Positions 36,244-45,932 of a stretch of DNA of 64,000 bases are shown here, piece by piece. The first letter of the stretch is position 1, and every line of letters starts with the position of its first letter. The notes beneath the pieces are model-generated. The model saw nothing but the letters and a program-made list of their open reading frames with translations, did not search any database and was not told the DNA's origin. Origin of the DNA: Rhizobium giardinii bv. giardinii H152 (lineage in GTDB: Bacteria > Pseudomonadota > Alphaproteobacteria > Rhizobiales > Rhizobiaceae); assembly GCF_000379605.1 (NCBI RefSeq), contig NZ_KB902635.1, positions 20,592 to 84,591 of the forward strand, written 5' to 3'. A program made the position numbers and the translations under genes.

Positions 36244-37395
36244 ATGTCGAACGCCGGCGCGGGACGAAACGGGATTGCGCTGACGGAACGACAACGGATT
36301 GCCTGGCTGAGGCTGATCCGCAGCGACAATGTCGGCCCCGCGACGTTTCGCGACCTCATCAACCACTTCGGCTCGGCCGAAACGGCGCTTGAGATGCTGC
36401 CTGAACTGTCGCGCCGCGGCGGTTCCACGCGTGCGATCCGCGTCGCCACCGTGGCCGAAGCGGAAAAGGAGCTTGCCAGCGCCCATCGTTTCGGCGCGCG
36501 TTTCCTTGGCATCGGCGAGCCCGACTATCCGCCGGCCATGCGCCAGATCGACGGCGCACCGCCCCTCCTCGCCGTCAAGGGCAATCCGGCCATCGGCACC
36601 GTTCCCTCACTCGGCATCGTCGGCTCGCGCAACGCCTCGATCAGCGGCACCAAATTTGCCGCGATGATCGCGCGAGACGTCGGCCGTGCAGGCTACGCCA
36701 TCATATCGGGGCTCGCGCGCGGCATCGATACGGCGGCCCATCGTGCCAGCCTCGACACAGGCACGATCGCAGCGCTCGCCGGCGGTCTCGACCAGCCCTA
36801 CCCGCCCGAAAATATCGGCCTGCTGGACGAGATCACCGAAGGCAATGGCCTGGCGATCAGCGAAATGCCGTTCGGCTGGGAACCGCGCGCCCGTGATTTC
36901 CCGCGCCGCAACCGCCTGATCGCCGGCGTCAGCCTCGGGCTTGCCGTCATCGAGGCGGCCTCGCGTTCCGGTTCGCTGATCACCGCGCGCTATGCCGCCG
37001 ATTTCGGCCGGCTCGTCTTTGCCGTGCCAGGCTCGCCCCTCGATCCGCGCTGTCACGGCACCAACGGCCTGCTGAAGGACGGGGCGATCGTGACGACGGA
37101 GGCGCAGGATATCCTGCAAGCGCTGGCGCCCGTCAGCCGCATCGACCTGTTCACGCCGCCGCAGGCCGAAGAACCCGGCGAATACGAACCCGGGCCGATG
37201 ACGCCGCCGCCCGATGAGAACGATCGTCTGCGGATTACCGATGCGCTTGGCCCGACGCCCGTCGAGGTTGACGACATCATCCGCCACACCGGCCTTTCCG
37301 CATCGGCCGTCTATCTGGTCCTGCTAGAACTGGATCTTGCCGGGCGGCTTCACCGGCATCCCGGCGGCCTTGTTTCTTTCGCCATTGGCGAATGA
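36244..37395 (+). CDS. dprA: DNA-processing protein DprA
   Basis: The 383-residue protein binds single-stranded DNA and loads RecA during natural transformation, though it is also present in species not known to be competent. A SAM-like N-terminal domain (about 10-70) precedes the Rossmann-fold DprA core with IVGSRNAS near residue 122, [12 protein letters not shown] near 153 and PRRNRLIAG near 220; a C-terminal winged-helix domain covers about 315-380. Its last 72 nt are antisense to a hypothetical gene. Confidence 0.95.
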   Translation: MSNAGAGRNGIALTERQRIAWLRLIRSDNVGPATFRDLINHFGSAETALEMLPELSRRGGSTRAIRVATVAEAEKELASAHRFGARFLGIGEPDYPPAMRQIDGAPPLLAVKGNPAIGTVPSLGIVGSRNASISGTKFAAMIARDVGRAGYAIISGLARGIDTAAHRASLDTGTIAALAGGLDQPYPPENIGLLDEITEGNGLAISEMPFGWEPRARDFPRRNRLIAGVSLGLAVIEAASRSGSLITARYAADFGRLVFAVPGSPLDPRCHGTNGLLKDGAIVTTEAQDILQALAPVSRIDLFTPPQAEEPGEYEPGPMTPPPDENDRLRITDALGPTPVEVDDIIRHTGLSASAVYLVLLELDLAGRLHRHPGGLVSFAIGE

Positions 37396-37581
37396 CAGCT
37401 GCCGCTTGCCCGACAGAATGTCGCCGGCCTCGACGCAGGCCATCTCGATCAGGTAACACAACATGTCTGCACCCTCACTGGCAGCAACGCCGCGCAGCTC
37501 GCCCAGCATCTGCCGGATATAAGTGATCTTGTCATGTGTTTGAGCGCCTGCCGTACCCGCGCCGGGCGATTTCGGAATCAT
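37324..37581 (-). CDS. Hypothetical protein, antisense to the end of dprA
   Basis: The 85-residue product begins [18 protein letters not shown] and contains a helical core [38 protein letters not shown], which looks like a small conserved cytosolic helical protein found in rhizobia (from memory). The last 72 nt overlap dprA in the opposite direction. ATG 37581 is chosen over 37626 because the N-terminal extension is low-complexity. Function unknown. Confidence 0.6.
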   Translation of the reverse strand: MIPKSPGAGTAGAQTHDKITYIRQMLGELRGVAASEGADMLCYLIEMACVEAGDILSGKRQLSFANGERNKAAGMPVKPPGKIQF

Positions 37582-37921
37582 CGATTTTTCCTGCTGTGCA
37601 TCTATTCCGCCCGCAAACAGGCACATTTGGTGCGAGCGCCCTTCGCCGTCCCTTGCGTGCCAACGACCGCCGTATCATGAAGCGGAGAGCTCCTCACGCC
37701 CTCATTGCAGCCTAGGACGTCTTCGCCGGAAGTGACGATAACGCATTTATCTCTAATTGCAATATGCATTAAATCGTCTTTAGGTTGCATGACGTTGTAT
37801 CGCCTATTTTCAACCCGGCACTTGACCGCGGGCGAATCCCTGTCCATGTCGGGACTTCGGTATTTCCCAATGTGCCGCCTTCTCCCCGGCAGGCACAGCA
37901 TTGAACGGTTGCTCTAAGAAA
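37582..37921. other. Intergenic region before topA
   Basis: These 340 bp separate the divergent hypothetical gene and topA. They include an A/T-rich stretch around 37740-37795 (GCATTTATCTC, ATGCATTAAATCG) likely to hold one or both promoters. I found no confident -35/-10 pair, operator or small gene. Confidence 0.4.
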
Positions 37922-37927
37922 ATGACC

Positions 37928-40609
37928 ATGAATGTCGTCGTCGTGGAATCGCCTGCAAAGGCGAAGACCATCAACAAGTATCTCGGACCTGGCTACAAGG
38001 TGCTCGCCTCGTTTGGCCACGTCCGCGACTTGCCGGCCAAGGATGGCTCCGTTCTGCCGGATGACGATTTCGCCATGCTGTGGGAAGTGGACAGTGCGTC
38101 TGCCAAGCGGGTCAAGGACATCGGCGATGCCTTGAAGAACTCGGACGGCCTCATCCTGGCAACCGACCCGGATCGCGAGGGAGAAGCAATTTCCTGGCAT
38201 GTGCTCGATCTTCTGAAAAAGAAGAAGCTGATCGGCGACAAGCCGGTGAGCCGCGTCGTCTTCAACGCCATCACCAAGAAGGCGGTGCTCGATGCCATGG
38301 CCAATCCGCGCGATATCGATGTGCCGCTGGTCGATGCGTATCTCGCCCGCCGTGCGCTCGATTACCTCGTCGGCTTCAACCTGTCGCCGGTTCTCTGGCG
38401 CAAGTTGCCGGGCGCCCGTTCCGCCGGCCGCGTCCAGTCCGTCGCCCTTCGCCTCGTCTGCGATCGGGAATCCGAAATCGAGCGCTTCATTTCGGAAGAA
38501 TACTGGAACCTCTCGGCGCTCCTGAAGACGCCGCGGGGCGATGAATTCGAGGCACGGCTGGTATCGGCCGAAGGCAAGCGGCTGCAGCCCCGCTCCATTA
38601 CCAATGGCGAGGATGCCGGCAAGCTCAAGGCCCTGCTCGAAGGCGCGGCTTACGTGGTCGAAAGCACCGAGGCGAAGCCCGTCAAGCGCAACCCTTCGCC
38701 GCCCTTCACCACCTCGACCTTGCAGCAGGCCGCATCCTCCAAGCTCGGCTTCTCCGCGTCCCGCACCATGCAGGTGGCGCAGAAGCTCTATGAAGGTGTC
38801 GATCTCGGCGGCGAGACCGTCGGTCTGATCACGTATATGCGTACCGACGGCGTGCAGATGGCCGCAGAAGCGATCGATGCAGCCCGCAGCGCGATCGGCA
38901 GCCAGTTCGGCAGCCGCTACGTGCCGGAAAAGGCAAGGCTCTATTCGACCAAGGCGAAGAACGCCCAGGAAGCGCACGAGGCGGTGCGTCCCACCGACTT
39001 CAACCGTACACCCGACCAGGTAAAGCGTTTCCTTGATGCCGACCAGTTGCGTCTCTATGACCTGATCTGGAAACGCGGCATCGCCAGCCAGATGGCGTCG
39101 GCCGAGATCGAGCGCACCACGGTCGAGATCCTCGCGGACAACAACGGCCGGAAGGCCGGTCTTCGGGCCGTCGGCTCCGTCATCCGCTTCGACGGCTTTA
39201 TTGCCGCCTATACCGACGCCAAGGAAGACGGTGAACAGAGCGATGACGGGGATGAGGATGGCCGTCTCCCGGAAATCAATGCGCGCGAAAACCTCGCCAA
39301 GCAGAAGATCAATTCGACCCAGCACTTCACCGAGCCGCCGCCGCGCTATTCGGAAGCCTCGCTGATCAAGAAGATGGAAGAGCTCGGCATCGGCCGTCCC
39401 TCCACCTATGCCGCGACGCTCGCGACGCTGCGCGACCGCGAATACGTGACCATCGACAAGCGCAAGCTCATCCCGGAAGCCAAGGGCCGCCTGGTGACGG
39501 CCTTTTTGGAGAGCTTCTTCTCGCGCTACGTCGAGTATGATTTCACCGCGTCGCTGGAAGAAAAGCTCGACCAGATTTCCGCCGGCGAGCTGAACTGGAA
39601 GGATGTCCTGCGCGATTTCTGGAAGGACTTTTTCGCCCAGATCGAGGACACCAAGGAACTTCGCGTCACCAATGTTCTGGACGCCCTGAACGAGGAACTG
39701 GCGCCGCTGGTCTTCCCGAAGCGCGAGGACGGCAGCGATCCGCGCATCTGCCAGGTCTGCGGCACCGGCAAGCTGTCGCTGAAGCTCGGCAAATACGGCG
39801 CTTTCGTCGGCTGCTCGAATTATCCGGAGTGCAACTTCACGCGCCAGCTCTCCTCCGATAGCAATGGTGGCGACGAGGCTGCCGTCTCGAACGAACCGCT
39901 GGCACTCGGCAAGGATCCGCATACGGGTGAGGAAATCACGCTGCGGTCCGGCCGTTTCGGGCCGTATGTCCAGCGTGGCGACGGCAAGGAAGCCAAGCGC
40001 TCGAGCCTGCCCAAGGGCTGGACGCCGGCGACCGTCGATCACGAAAAGGCGCTGGCGCTTCTCTCCTTGCCGCGCGACATCGGCGCCCATCCGGAGACCG
40101 GAAAGATGATCTCCTCCGGTCTTGGCCGCTATGGGCCATTCATCCTGCATGACGGCACCTATGCGAATGTCGATACGATCGAGGACGTCTTCTCGATCGG
40201 CCTCAACCGTGCCGTCTCGGTTCTCGCCGACAAGCAGTCGAAGGGACCGGGCGGCCGCGGGCGCACGGCAGCAGCGGCTCTGAAGGAGATCGGCGACCAT
40301 CCCGATGGCGGCGCCATCACCGTGCGCGACGGCAAATACGGCCCTTATGTCAACTGGGGCAAGGTCAACGCGACGCTGCCTAAGGGCAAGGATCCCGCAT
40401 CAGTGACGCTGGAGGAAGCGCTTCTCCTGATCGCCGAGCGCATCGCCAAGGGGGGTATCAAGACAACCAAGGCGAAGGCAACCAAAACGGCAAAGCCAAA
40501 GGCAGCAAAGGCTGAAGGCACGACGGCCAAGACCGCCAAGCCGAAAGCCGTGGCCAAACCCAAGGCGGCCGCCAAGCCGAAAACGGCCGCCAAAGCCAAG
40601 AAGGCCTGA
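37928..40609 (+). CDS. topA: DNA topoisomerase I
   Basis: This type IA topoisomerase of 893 residues relaxes negative supercoils. The TOPRIM domain has the acidic ATDPDREGEA near residue 77; the catalytic tyrosine is Tyr303 in ITYMRTD. Only one C4 zinc ribbon is seen (CQVCG...CSNYPEC, about 606-635), followed by TopA C-terminal repeats and a Lys/Ala/Pro-rich histone H1-like tail of about 50 residues. MNVVVVESPAKAKT at ATG 37928 is the usual start; ATG 37922 is also possible. rnr follows after 2 nt. Confidence 0.97.
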   Translation: MNVVVVESPAKAKTINKYLGPGYKVLASFGHVRDLPAKDGSVLPDDDFAMLWEVDSASAKRVKDIGDALKNSDGLILATDPDREGEAISWHVLDLLKKKKLIGDKPVSRVVFNAITKKAVLDAMANPRDIDVPLVDAYLARRALDYLVGFNLSPVLWRKLPGARSAGRVQSVALRLVCDRESEIERFISEEYWNLSALLKTPRGDEFEARLVSAEGKRLQPRSITNGEDAGKLKALLEGAAYVVESTEAKPVKRNPSPPFTTSTLQQAASSKLGFSASRTMQVAQKLYEGVDLGGETVGLITYMRTDGVQMAAEAIDAARSAIGSQFGSRYVPEKARLYSTKAKNAQEAHEAVRPTDFNRTPDQVKRFLDADQLRLYDLIWKRGIASQMASAEIERTTVEILADNNGRKAGLRAVGSVIRFDGFIAAYTDAKEDGEQSDDGDEDGRLPEINARENLAKQKINSTQHFTEPPPRYSEASLIKKMEELGIGRPSTYAATLATLRDREYVTIDKRKLIPEAKGRLVTAFLESFFSRYVEYDFTASLEEKLDQISAGELNWKDVLRDFWKDFFAQIEDTKELRVTNVLDALNEELAPLVFPKREDGSDPRICQVCGTGKLSLKLGKYGAFVGCSNYPECNFTRQLSSDSNGGDEAAVSNEPLALGKDPHTGEEITLRSGRFGPYVQRGDGKEAKRSSLPKGWTPATVDHEKALALLSLPRDIGAHPETGKMISSGLGRYGPFILHDGTYANVDTIEDVFSIGLNRAVSVLADKQSKGPGGRGRTAAAALKEIGDHPDGGAITVRDGKYGPYVNWGKVNATLPKGKDPASVTLEEALLLIAERIAKGGIKTTKAKATKTAKPKAAKAEGTTAKTAKPKAVAKPKAAAKPKTAAKAKKA

Positions 40610-40611
40610 AC

Positions 40612-42987
40612 GTGACCAGGACACCGCGCGATCGACCCGAACGACCCGGCAAACCTGCAGTCCGGCTCGGACGCGCGGGCAAGAAGATGCCTGCTCCTGC
40701 GGACGACACCGTGATCATCCACGGCGCCGTGCCGCCCCGCGATATCCTCATGCGGTTCATCGCCGACAATCCGGACAAGGCCTCGAAGCGCGAGATTTCC
40801 AAGGCCTTCGGCCTGAAGGGCGAAACGCGCGTCGAGCTCAAGGCCCTCCTTCGCGAACTCGAAGAAGAGGGCATGCTTGAAAAGAAGCGCAAGTCGCTGG
40901 TGCGTCCCGGCGCCCTGCCCCCGGTTACCGTGCTCGACATTACTACCCGCGACAAGGACGGCGAACTGATCGGCCGACCCGCCGAATGGCCGGAGGATGC
41001 GGGCGTTGCACCGGCTGTCGCCATCCGCCAATCGAGCGTCGGCAAAGCCAAGGGCAAGACGCCGGTCGGCGGGCTCGGCGACCGGGTGCTTGCAAAGATT
41101 TTTCCGTCCAAGGATCGCGCCGGACCAGCCTACACGGCACGCATCGTCAAGGTTCTCGACCGCAAGCGCAACAACAACGCCGCCCTCGGCGTCTTCCGCG
41201 CATCGCCCGACGGCGGCGGTCGCATCATGCCGATCGAGAAGCGTGGTGAGGAACTGCAGGTCGATGCCGGTCATGAGGGACAGGCGCAGGACGGCGATCT
41301 GGTCGAGGTCGAAATCGCCCGCCTCGGCCGATTCGGCCTGCCCCGCGCCCAGGTGAAGTCCATCATCGGCTCGGTTGCGACGGAAAAGGCGATCTCGATG
41401 ATCGCGATCCACGCCCACGGCATTCCCTATATTTTTCCCGACAGCGTTATCCGCGAAGCGGAGGCCGCCGGTCCGGCCACCATGTCGCACCGGGAGGACT
41501 GGCGCTCGCTGCCGCTGATCACCATCGACCCGGCGGACGCCAAGGACCATGACGACGCGGTGCATGCCGAGCCTGATCCCTCGCCCGAAAACCCGGGCGG
41601 CGTCATCGTCACCGTCGCAATCGCCGACGTCTCCTGGTACGTGCGGCCGAAATCGGCACTCGACCAGGAAGCCCTGAAGCGTGGCAATTCGGTCTATTTC
41701 CCCGACCGCGTCGTGCCCATGCTGCCCGAGCGGATATCGAACGAGCTCTGCTCGCTGAAGCAAGGTGTCGACCGGCCGGCGCTTGCCGTGCGCATGCGCT
41801 TTTCAAAGGAAGGCCGCAAGGCCGGCCACACCTTCCACCGCATCATGATGAAGAGTGCGGCAAAGCTCTCCTATCAACAGGCGCAGGCAGCGATCGACGG
41901 CAACCCGGACGACCAGACCGGACCGCTGCTCGAACCGATCCTGAAGCCGCTCTGGGATGCTTACCGCATACTGACACGCGGCCGCGACCGCCGCCAGCCG
42001 CTCGAGCTCAACATGCCCGAGCGCAAGATCATCCTCAAGCCGGACGGCACCGTCGACCGGGTTTTCGTGCCCGACCGCCTCGATGCGCACAAGCTGATCG
42101 AGGAGATGATGATCCAGGCGAACGTCGCCGCCGCCGAAACGCTGGAGATCAAGCGCCAGCCACTGGTCTACCGCGTCCACGACGCGCCGTCTCTTGCCAA
42201 GCAGGAAAGCCTGCGCGAGTTTCTGGCCACCTTGGACCTCTCCCTGGTCAAGGGCGGCAACCTGCGCTCCAACCATTTCAATGGCATCCTGTCGAAAGCC
42301 GAAGGCCAGCCCTACGAGACCATGGTCAACGAGATGGTGCTGCGCTCACAAAGCCAGGCGATCTACAGCCCCGAGAATATTGGCCATTTCGGCCTCAACC
42401 TGATGAAATACGCGCATTTCACCTCGCCCATCCGCCGCTATGCGGACCTGATCGTGCATCGGGCGCTGGTCGGCACGCTCGGGCTCGGCGAAGGCGGCAT
42501 CACGCCGGCCGAAGAAGCAGCGCTCAACGATATCGCAGCGGAGATCTCGACCTTCGAGCGCCGCGCCATGGCGGCCGAGCGCGACACGGTCGACCGGCTG
42601 ATTGCGCATCACCTCAGCGGCCGGGTCAACGAGGAATTCGACGGGCGCATATCGGGGGTGACCAAATCGGGACTATTTGTCACCCTCCCGGCCTATGGCG
42701 CTGATGGTTTCGTGCCTATATCTACGCTGGGTCGCGACTATTTCATTTATGACGAGGCGCATCAGGCCCTATCCGGTGAAAAAACCGGGCTCGGCTACCG
42801 CCTCGGCGATCCGGTCCGCGTCAAACTGGTGGAAGCCGTGCCGCTTGCCGGCGCGCTCCGCTTCGAAATGCTCAGCGAAGGACGCAAGATGCCGACGGCG
42901 ACCCGCTCCTTCCACAAATCCGGCCGCCGGGACCGCAGCGGCGCTCGCAAGATGCCGGGAACGCGACCGGCGCGCGGCAGTCGATAA
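40612..42987 (+). CDS. rnr: Ribonuclease R
   Basis: The 791-residue 3'-5' exoribonuclease degrades structured RNA. It has an N-terminal winged helix (about 45-100, ILMRFIADNPDKASKREISKAF), cold-shock OB domains, the RNB catalytic domain with ITIDPADAKDHDDAVHAE holding the metal-binding aspartates near residue 310, and a C-terminal S1 domain (GRISGVTKSGLFVTLP). A basic tail follows. The start is GTG 40612, 2 nt after the topA stop, so translation is likely coupled. With rne and rnj this window encodes three core RNases. Confidence 0.96.
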   Translation: MTRTPRDRPERPGKPAVRLGRAGKKMPAPADDTVIIHGAVPPRDILMRFIADNPDKASKREISKAFGLKGETRVELKALLRELEEEGMLEKKRKSLVRPGALPPVTVLDITTRDKDGELIGRPAEWPEDAGVAPAVAIRQSSVGKAKGKTPVGGLGDRVLAKIFPSKDRAGPAYTARIVKVLDRKRNNNAALGVFRASPDGGGRIMPIEKRGEELQVDAGHEGQAQDGDLVEVEIARLGRFGLPRAQVKSIIGSVATEKAISMIAIHAHGIPYIFPDSVIREAEAAGPATMSHREDWRSLPLITIDPADAKDHDDAVHAEPDPSPENPGGVIVTVAIADVSWYVRPKSALDQEALKRGNSVYFPDRVVPMLPERISNELCSLKQGVDRPALAVRMRFSKEGRKAGHTFHRIMMKSAAKLSYQQAQAAIDGNPDDQTGPLLEPILKPLWDAYRILTRGRDRRQPLELNMPERKIILKPDGTVDRVFVPDRLDAHKLIEEMMIQANVAAAETLEIKRQPLVYRVHDAPSLAKQESLREFLATLDLSLVKGGNLRSNHFNGILSKAEGQPYETMVNEMVLRSQSQAIYSPENIGHFGLNLMKYAHFTSPIRRYADLIVHRALVGTLGLGEGGITPAEEAALNDIAAEISTFERRAMAAERDTVDRLIAHHLSGRVNEEFDGRISGVTKSGLFVTLPAYGADGFVPISTLGRDYFIYDEAHQALSGEKTGLGYRLGDPVRVKLVEAVPLAGALRFEMLSEGRKMPTATRSFHKSGRRDRSGARKMPGTRPARGSR

Positions 42988-43031
42988 GGACGTGAGGGCA
43001 AGGCCTGCGTCCCCAAATTGAGGAAATGGAC

Positions 43032-43493
43032 ATGCAGGCAACTGGCAGCACTCCGCAACCCGTCCGCTTCGAGCAGACGAGCGATGCCGAACGTCCCGTC
43101 GGCCGATCGATCAGGCGCGGGTTTTTGAACACATGCCCGGCCTGCGGCAGCGGTAGGCTGTTCGGCCGATTCCTGAAGGCCGTGCATGCCTGCGAAGCCT
43201 GCGGCGAGCAACTCGATCAACACCGGGCCGACGATTTTCCACCCTACATCGTTGTGACGATCATAGGCCATGTCGTGCTGGCCGGTTTCATGGCGACCGA
43301 GATGATCCTTCCGCTCTCCAACTGGGGCCATCTGGCTATCTGGGTGCCCGTCACCATTCTCGGTTCGATCGGGCTGATGCAGCCCGTCAAGGGTGGCGTC
43401 ATCGGCCTGCAGTGGGCCCTGCGCATGCATGGCTTCGGCAGCCATGAGGATTCGCCCGAAGACGTTCTTCCCGTCACGGACCGCACTGCGTGA
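43032..43493 (+). CDS. DUF983 family membrane protein with zinc-ribbon motif
   Basis: The product of about 153 residues has the DUF983 signature LNTCPACGSGRLFGRFLKAVHACEACGEQ, with two CxxC pairs that probably bind metal, followed by two transmembrane helices (about 70-92 and 98-120). Function unknown; the family is mainly alphaproteobacterial and found near rnr. GAGGA 7 nt before ATG 43032 favours it over ATG 43026. The stop overlaps the following NUDIX gene start by 4 nt. Confidence 0.87.
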   Translation: MQATGSTPQPVRFEQTSDAERPVGRSIRRGFLNTCPACGSGRLFGRFLKAVHACEACGEQLDQHRADDFPPYIVVTIIGHVVLAGFMATEMILPLSNWGHLAIWVPVTILGSIGLMQPVKGGVIGLQWALRMHGFGSHEDSPEDVLPVTDRTA

Positions 43494-44200
43494 CGGGTAC
43501 GGGCGACGGGCCGGCGAAAACCCCGCCTGCCAATGCACCTGGATCGCGTTCGCCACGGCCGCGCGACGCCGCATCGATCATGCTGCTCGATCGTTCACAG
43601 GCTCACGTGCGCGTGCTCGTCGGCAGGCGCCACAAGGCGCATGTCTTCATGCCGGATCTGCATGTGTTTCCCGGCGGGCGCAGGGACGCATCGGACCATA
43701 GACTGCCTTGGGCCGGCGATATGCAGCCCGCCGTACTCGAGCGCCTGAGGACCTGCCACGGGCACCGCGCCTCGGAAAGCCGGCTGCGTGCCATCGCGCT
43801 TGCCGCCCTTCGCGAGCTCCATGAAGAGGCAGGCATCGCCATTGGCCGCAAAGACGGCGGAAACATAACGTTACCTTTCCTTCCCGATCTGACAAACTTG
43901 CGCTATATGGCTCGGGCGATTACCCCTCCGGGATTTCCGCGCCGGTTCGACACGCATTTTTTCGCCCTTTTTACGGACGAAGCGGGTGTGGATCCGATGG
44001 ACATCCACGACAGCCGGGAGCTCGAAGATTTGAGATGGATTGATGTGAACGACGTTTCGGCCGTGCGCATGCCCGACATCACCGGGATCATCCTTGGCGA
44101 TTTGAGGGCCAGTCTCCAATCCGATGCTTCTCTGCCCTTTGGAAGGCCAGTGCCGTTCTACTACACGCGTCATGGACGATTCGTCCGCGACCTTCTCTAA
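43490..44200 (+). CDS. NUDIX hydrolase
   Basis: The 236-residue protein carries a Nudix box whose core is ALRELHEEAGI (about residues 108-118), preceded by FPGGRRDASD. Substrate may be a nucleotide or CoA derivative; it resembles RNU/NUDT19-like long nudix proteins rather than MutT. The start GTG 43490 overlaps the DUF983 stop (GTGA), so translation is coupled. It forms part of topA-rnr-DUF983-nudix-MFS. Confidence 0.88.
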   Translation: MTGTGDGPAKTPPANAPGSRSPRPRDAASIMLLDRSQAHVRVLVGRRHKAHVFMPDLHVFPGGRRDASDHRLPWAGDMQPAVLERLRTCHGHRASESRLRAIALAALRELHEEAGIAIGRKDGGNITLPFLPDLTNLRYMARAITPPGFPRRFDTHFFALFTDEAGVDPMDIHDSRELEDLRWIDVNDVSAVRMPDITGIILGDLRASLQSDASLPFGRPVPFYYTRHGRFVRDLL

Positions 44201-44213
44201 GGAATTTCATCGC

Positions 44214-45398
44214 ATGAAACAGCCGCCGTCCGGCACGCCAGCGCCGGTTGAGGAGATACACTGGCCGTCGCTGATCGCCGCCATCGCCTCCATCACGGCC
44301 GTGGGGATCGCGATCGGCCTCGGCCTGCCGCTGCTCAGCATTATCATGGAAAAACGCGGCATCTCCTCGACGCTCATCGGCCTGAACTCGGCGATGGCCG
44401 GGCTTGCCTCGATGGCGGCGGCCGCCGTCACGGCAAAGACCGCCCACAATTACGGTGTCGCCAACACGATGCTGCTCGCCATCCTCTTTGCAGCGATCAG
44501 CGCACTCGGCTTCTACTACATCGAAAATTTCTGGCTCTGGTTTCCCCTGCGCGTCGTTTTTCACGGCGCCATCACCGTATTGTTCGTCCTGTCGGAATTC
44601 TGGATCAACGCCACTGCCCCCCCAAGCCGTCGGGGGCTTGTCCTCGGCATCTACGGCACCGTCCTGTCGCTGGGGTTTGCGATGGGCCCCCTGCTCTTCT
44701 CCATCCTCGGCAGCGAGGGCATCCTCCCCTTTGCCTTCGGAGCCGGGGTGATTCTGCTGTCGGCCATACCGATCTTTCTTGCCCGCAATGAAAGCCCGGT
44801 ACTCGACGAGAAGCCCGAGTTGCATTTCATGCGCTACGTCTTCCTGGTGCCGACCGCGACCGCCGCAGTGTTCATTTTCGGCGCGGTCGAATCAGGCGGG
44901 CTGTCGCTGTTTCCCATCTACGGAACGCGCACCGGCTTCACCGAAGCGCAGGCGGCACTGCTTCTGACCGTCATGGGCATTGGCAATGTGATTTTCCAAA
45001 TCCCGCTCGGCATGCTGTCGGACCACATGAAGGACAGGCGCAATCTTCTGGCAATGATGACCGTCGTCGGATTGGCCGGTGCACTGTGTCTGCCGCTGCT
45101 GCAGGGCAACTGGTGGCTGATGGCGGTCGTGCTTCTGTTTTGGGGCGGCAGCGTCTCGGGCCTTTACACCGTGGGCTTGAGCCATCTCGGCTCGCGCCTG
45201 CACGGCGCCGACCTCGCGGCCGCCAATGCCGCCTTCATCTTCTCCTATGCGGTCGGCACGGTGGCCGGTCCGCAGGCAATCGGGGCTGCCATGGACATCG
45301 CCGGCAATGACGGTTTTGCCTGGTCGATCGCCGCATTCTTCGGGCTTTATGTGATACTTTCCGTGGCCAGGATCGTTTTCAACCCAAAACGGACTTGA
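44214..45398 (+). CDS. Major facilitator superfamily transporter
   Basis: The product of about 394 residues has 12 predicted hydrophobic segments. The family signature [10 protein letters not shown] in the loop between helices 8 and 9 matches the repeated MFS motif, and [15 protein letters not shown] resembles motif C. Substrate unknown. ATG 44214 follows AAGGA by 10 nt and lies 13 nt after the NUDIX stop; the frame remains open to 44124 inside that gene. The rpmG promoter overlaps the end of the gene. Confidence 0.87.
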   Translation: MKQPPSGTPAPVEEIHWPSLIAAIASITAVGIAIGLGLPLLSIIMEKRGISSTLIGLNSAMAGLASMAAAAVTAKTAHNYGVANTMLLAILFAAISALGFYYIENFWLWFPLRVVFHGAITVLFVLSEFWINATAPPSRRGLVLGIYGTVLSLGFAMGPLLFSILGSEGILPFAFGAGVILLSAIPIFLARNESPVLDEKPELHFMRYVFLVPTATAAVFIFGAVESGGLSLFPIYGTRTGFTEAQAALLLTVMGIGNVIFQIPLGMLSDHMKDRRNLLAMMTVVGLAGALCLPLLQGNWWLMAVVLLFWGGSVSGLYTVGLSHLGSRLHGADLAAANAAFIFSYAVGTVAGPQAIGAAMDIAGNDGFAWSIAAFFGLYVILSVARIVFNPKRT

Positions 45399-45422
45399 CT
45401 TTTCGGGCGCGATTTGTAGTTT
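45395..45422 (+). promoter_or_regulatory. rpmG promoter
   Basis: TTGACT (45395-45400) and TAGTTT (45417-45422) with a 16-bp spacer. The -35 overlaps the stop codon of the MFS gene. A transcript would start near 45429, leaving a leader of about 60 nt. Confidence 0.6.
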
Positions 45423-45489
45423 CGCGCCAAGTTTGCCGGGACCCTCATTGGATGTCCGCGGCTTTGTTTTTTATAAAGGCAGGACGACC

Positions 45490-45657
45490 ATGGCGAAAGC
45501 TGCAAAAATCAAGATCAAGCTGCTGTCGACGGCCGACACGGGTTTCTTCTACGTAACCTCGAAGAACAGCCGCACCAAGACGGACAAGATGTCCTTTACG
45601 AAGTACGACCCGGTCGTACGCAAGCACGTCGAATTCAAGGAAACCAAGATCAAGTAA
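45490..45657 (+). CDS. rpmG: 50S ribosomal protein L33
   Basis: The 55-residue protein begins [20 protein letters not shown] and ends with [16 protein letters not shown], diagnostic of L33. No CxxC pairs are present, so it is the zinc-independent form (C-), as usual in alphaproteobacteria. AGGACG before ATG 45490 is the ribosome site. It is a monocistronic unit with its own promoter and terminator. Confidence 0.98.
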   Translation: MAKAAKIKIKLLSTADTGFFYVTSKNSRTKTDKMSFTKYDPVVRKHVEFKETKIK

Positions 45658-45680
45658 GATCGGTTTTCCTTCGGGAATGC

Positions 45681-45713
45681 AAAGGCGCCGGCTGAAAAGC
45701 CTGGCGCTTTTTT
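45681..45713 (+). terminator. Rho-independent terminator of rpmG
   Basis: GCGCCGGCT pairs with AGCC-T-GGCGC across a GAAA loop (one bulged base), followed by a T6 run. It starts 24 nt after the rpmG stop. Confidence 0.88.
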
Positions 45714-45773
45714 GTTGCGCTTGTGCTGGGAGCGAGTCGACCCAGCGTCCACCTCACATACCGCTGCCGCGAA

Positions 45774-45932
45774 TCAAAACGCCGTCCCCGGACAGGGACG
45801 GCGTTTGAATGGGTGTCGACTGATCGAAACCGCGGCACGAGGAACCGCGTTGGTCACAGATCAGTCGACAAACCCCACGACCCAGGAGATGCGGCGGACC
45901 TGACATCATGGGGTACTCGATGGGAGTTCATC
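45774..45932 (-). ncRNA. Candidate trans-acting small RNA between rpmG and pleD (possibly the alpha-r9 family)
   Basis: No ORF fits this span. On the minus strand it ends with a long hairpin, ACGCCGTCCC and GGGACGGCGT (45778-45804), followed by a TTTT run: a terminator for minus-strand transcription. Just upstream TGTCGACTGATC and GATCAGTCGACA (45814-45825 and 45868-45879) form a perfect 12-bp stem enclosing a CCGCG/CGCGG hairpin. A GGGAG/CTCCC hairpin lies near the proposed 5' end. The right boundary is approximate. Rhizobial alpha-r sRNAs have this size and build; I associate the rpmG-pleD locus with alpha-r9 (Smr9C), from memory only. Confidence 0.6.

Noticed and set aside
37602-37901. 99-codon minus-strand ORF before topA
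   Set aside because: Low-complexity residues, no good ribosome site; more likely promoter DNA.
37769-40300. 843-codon open frame antisense to topA
   Set aside because: Same reason as for dnaE; TopA on the other strand has full catalytic motifs.
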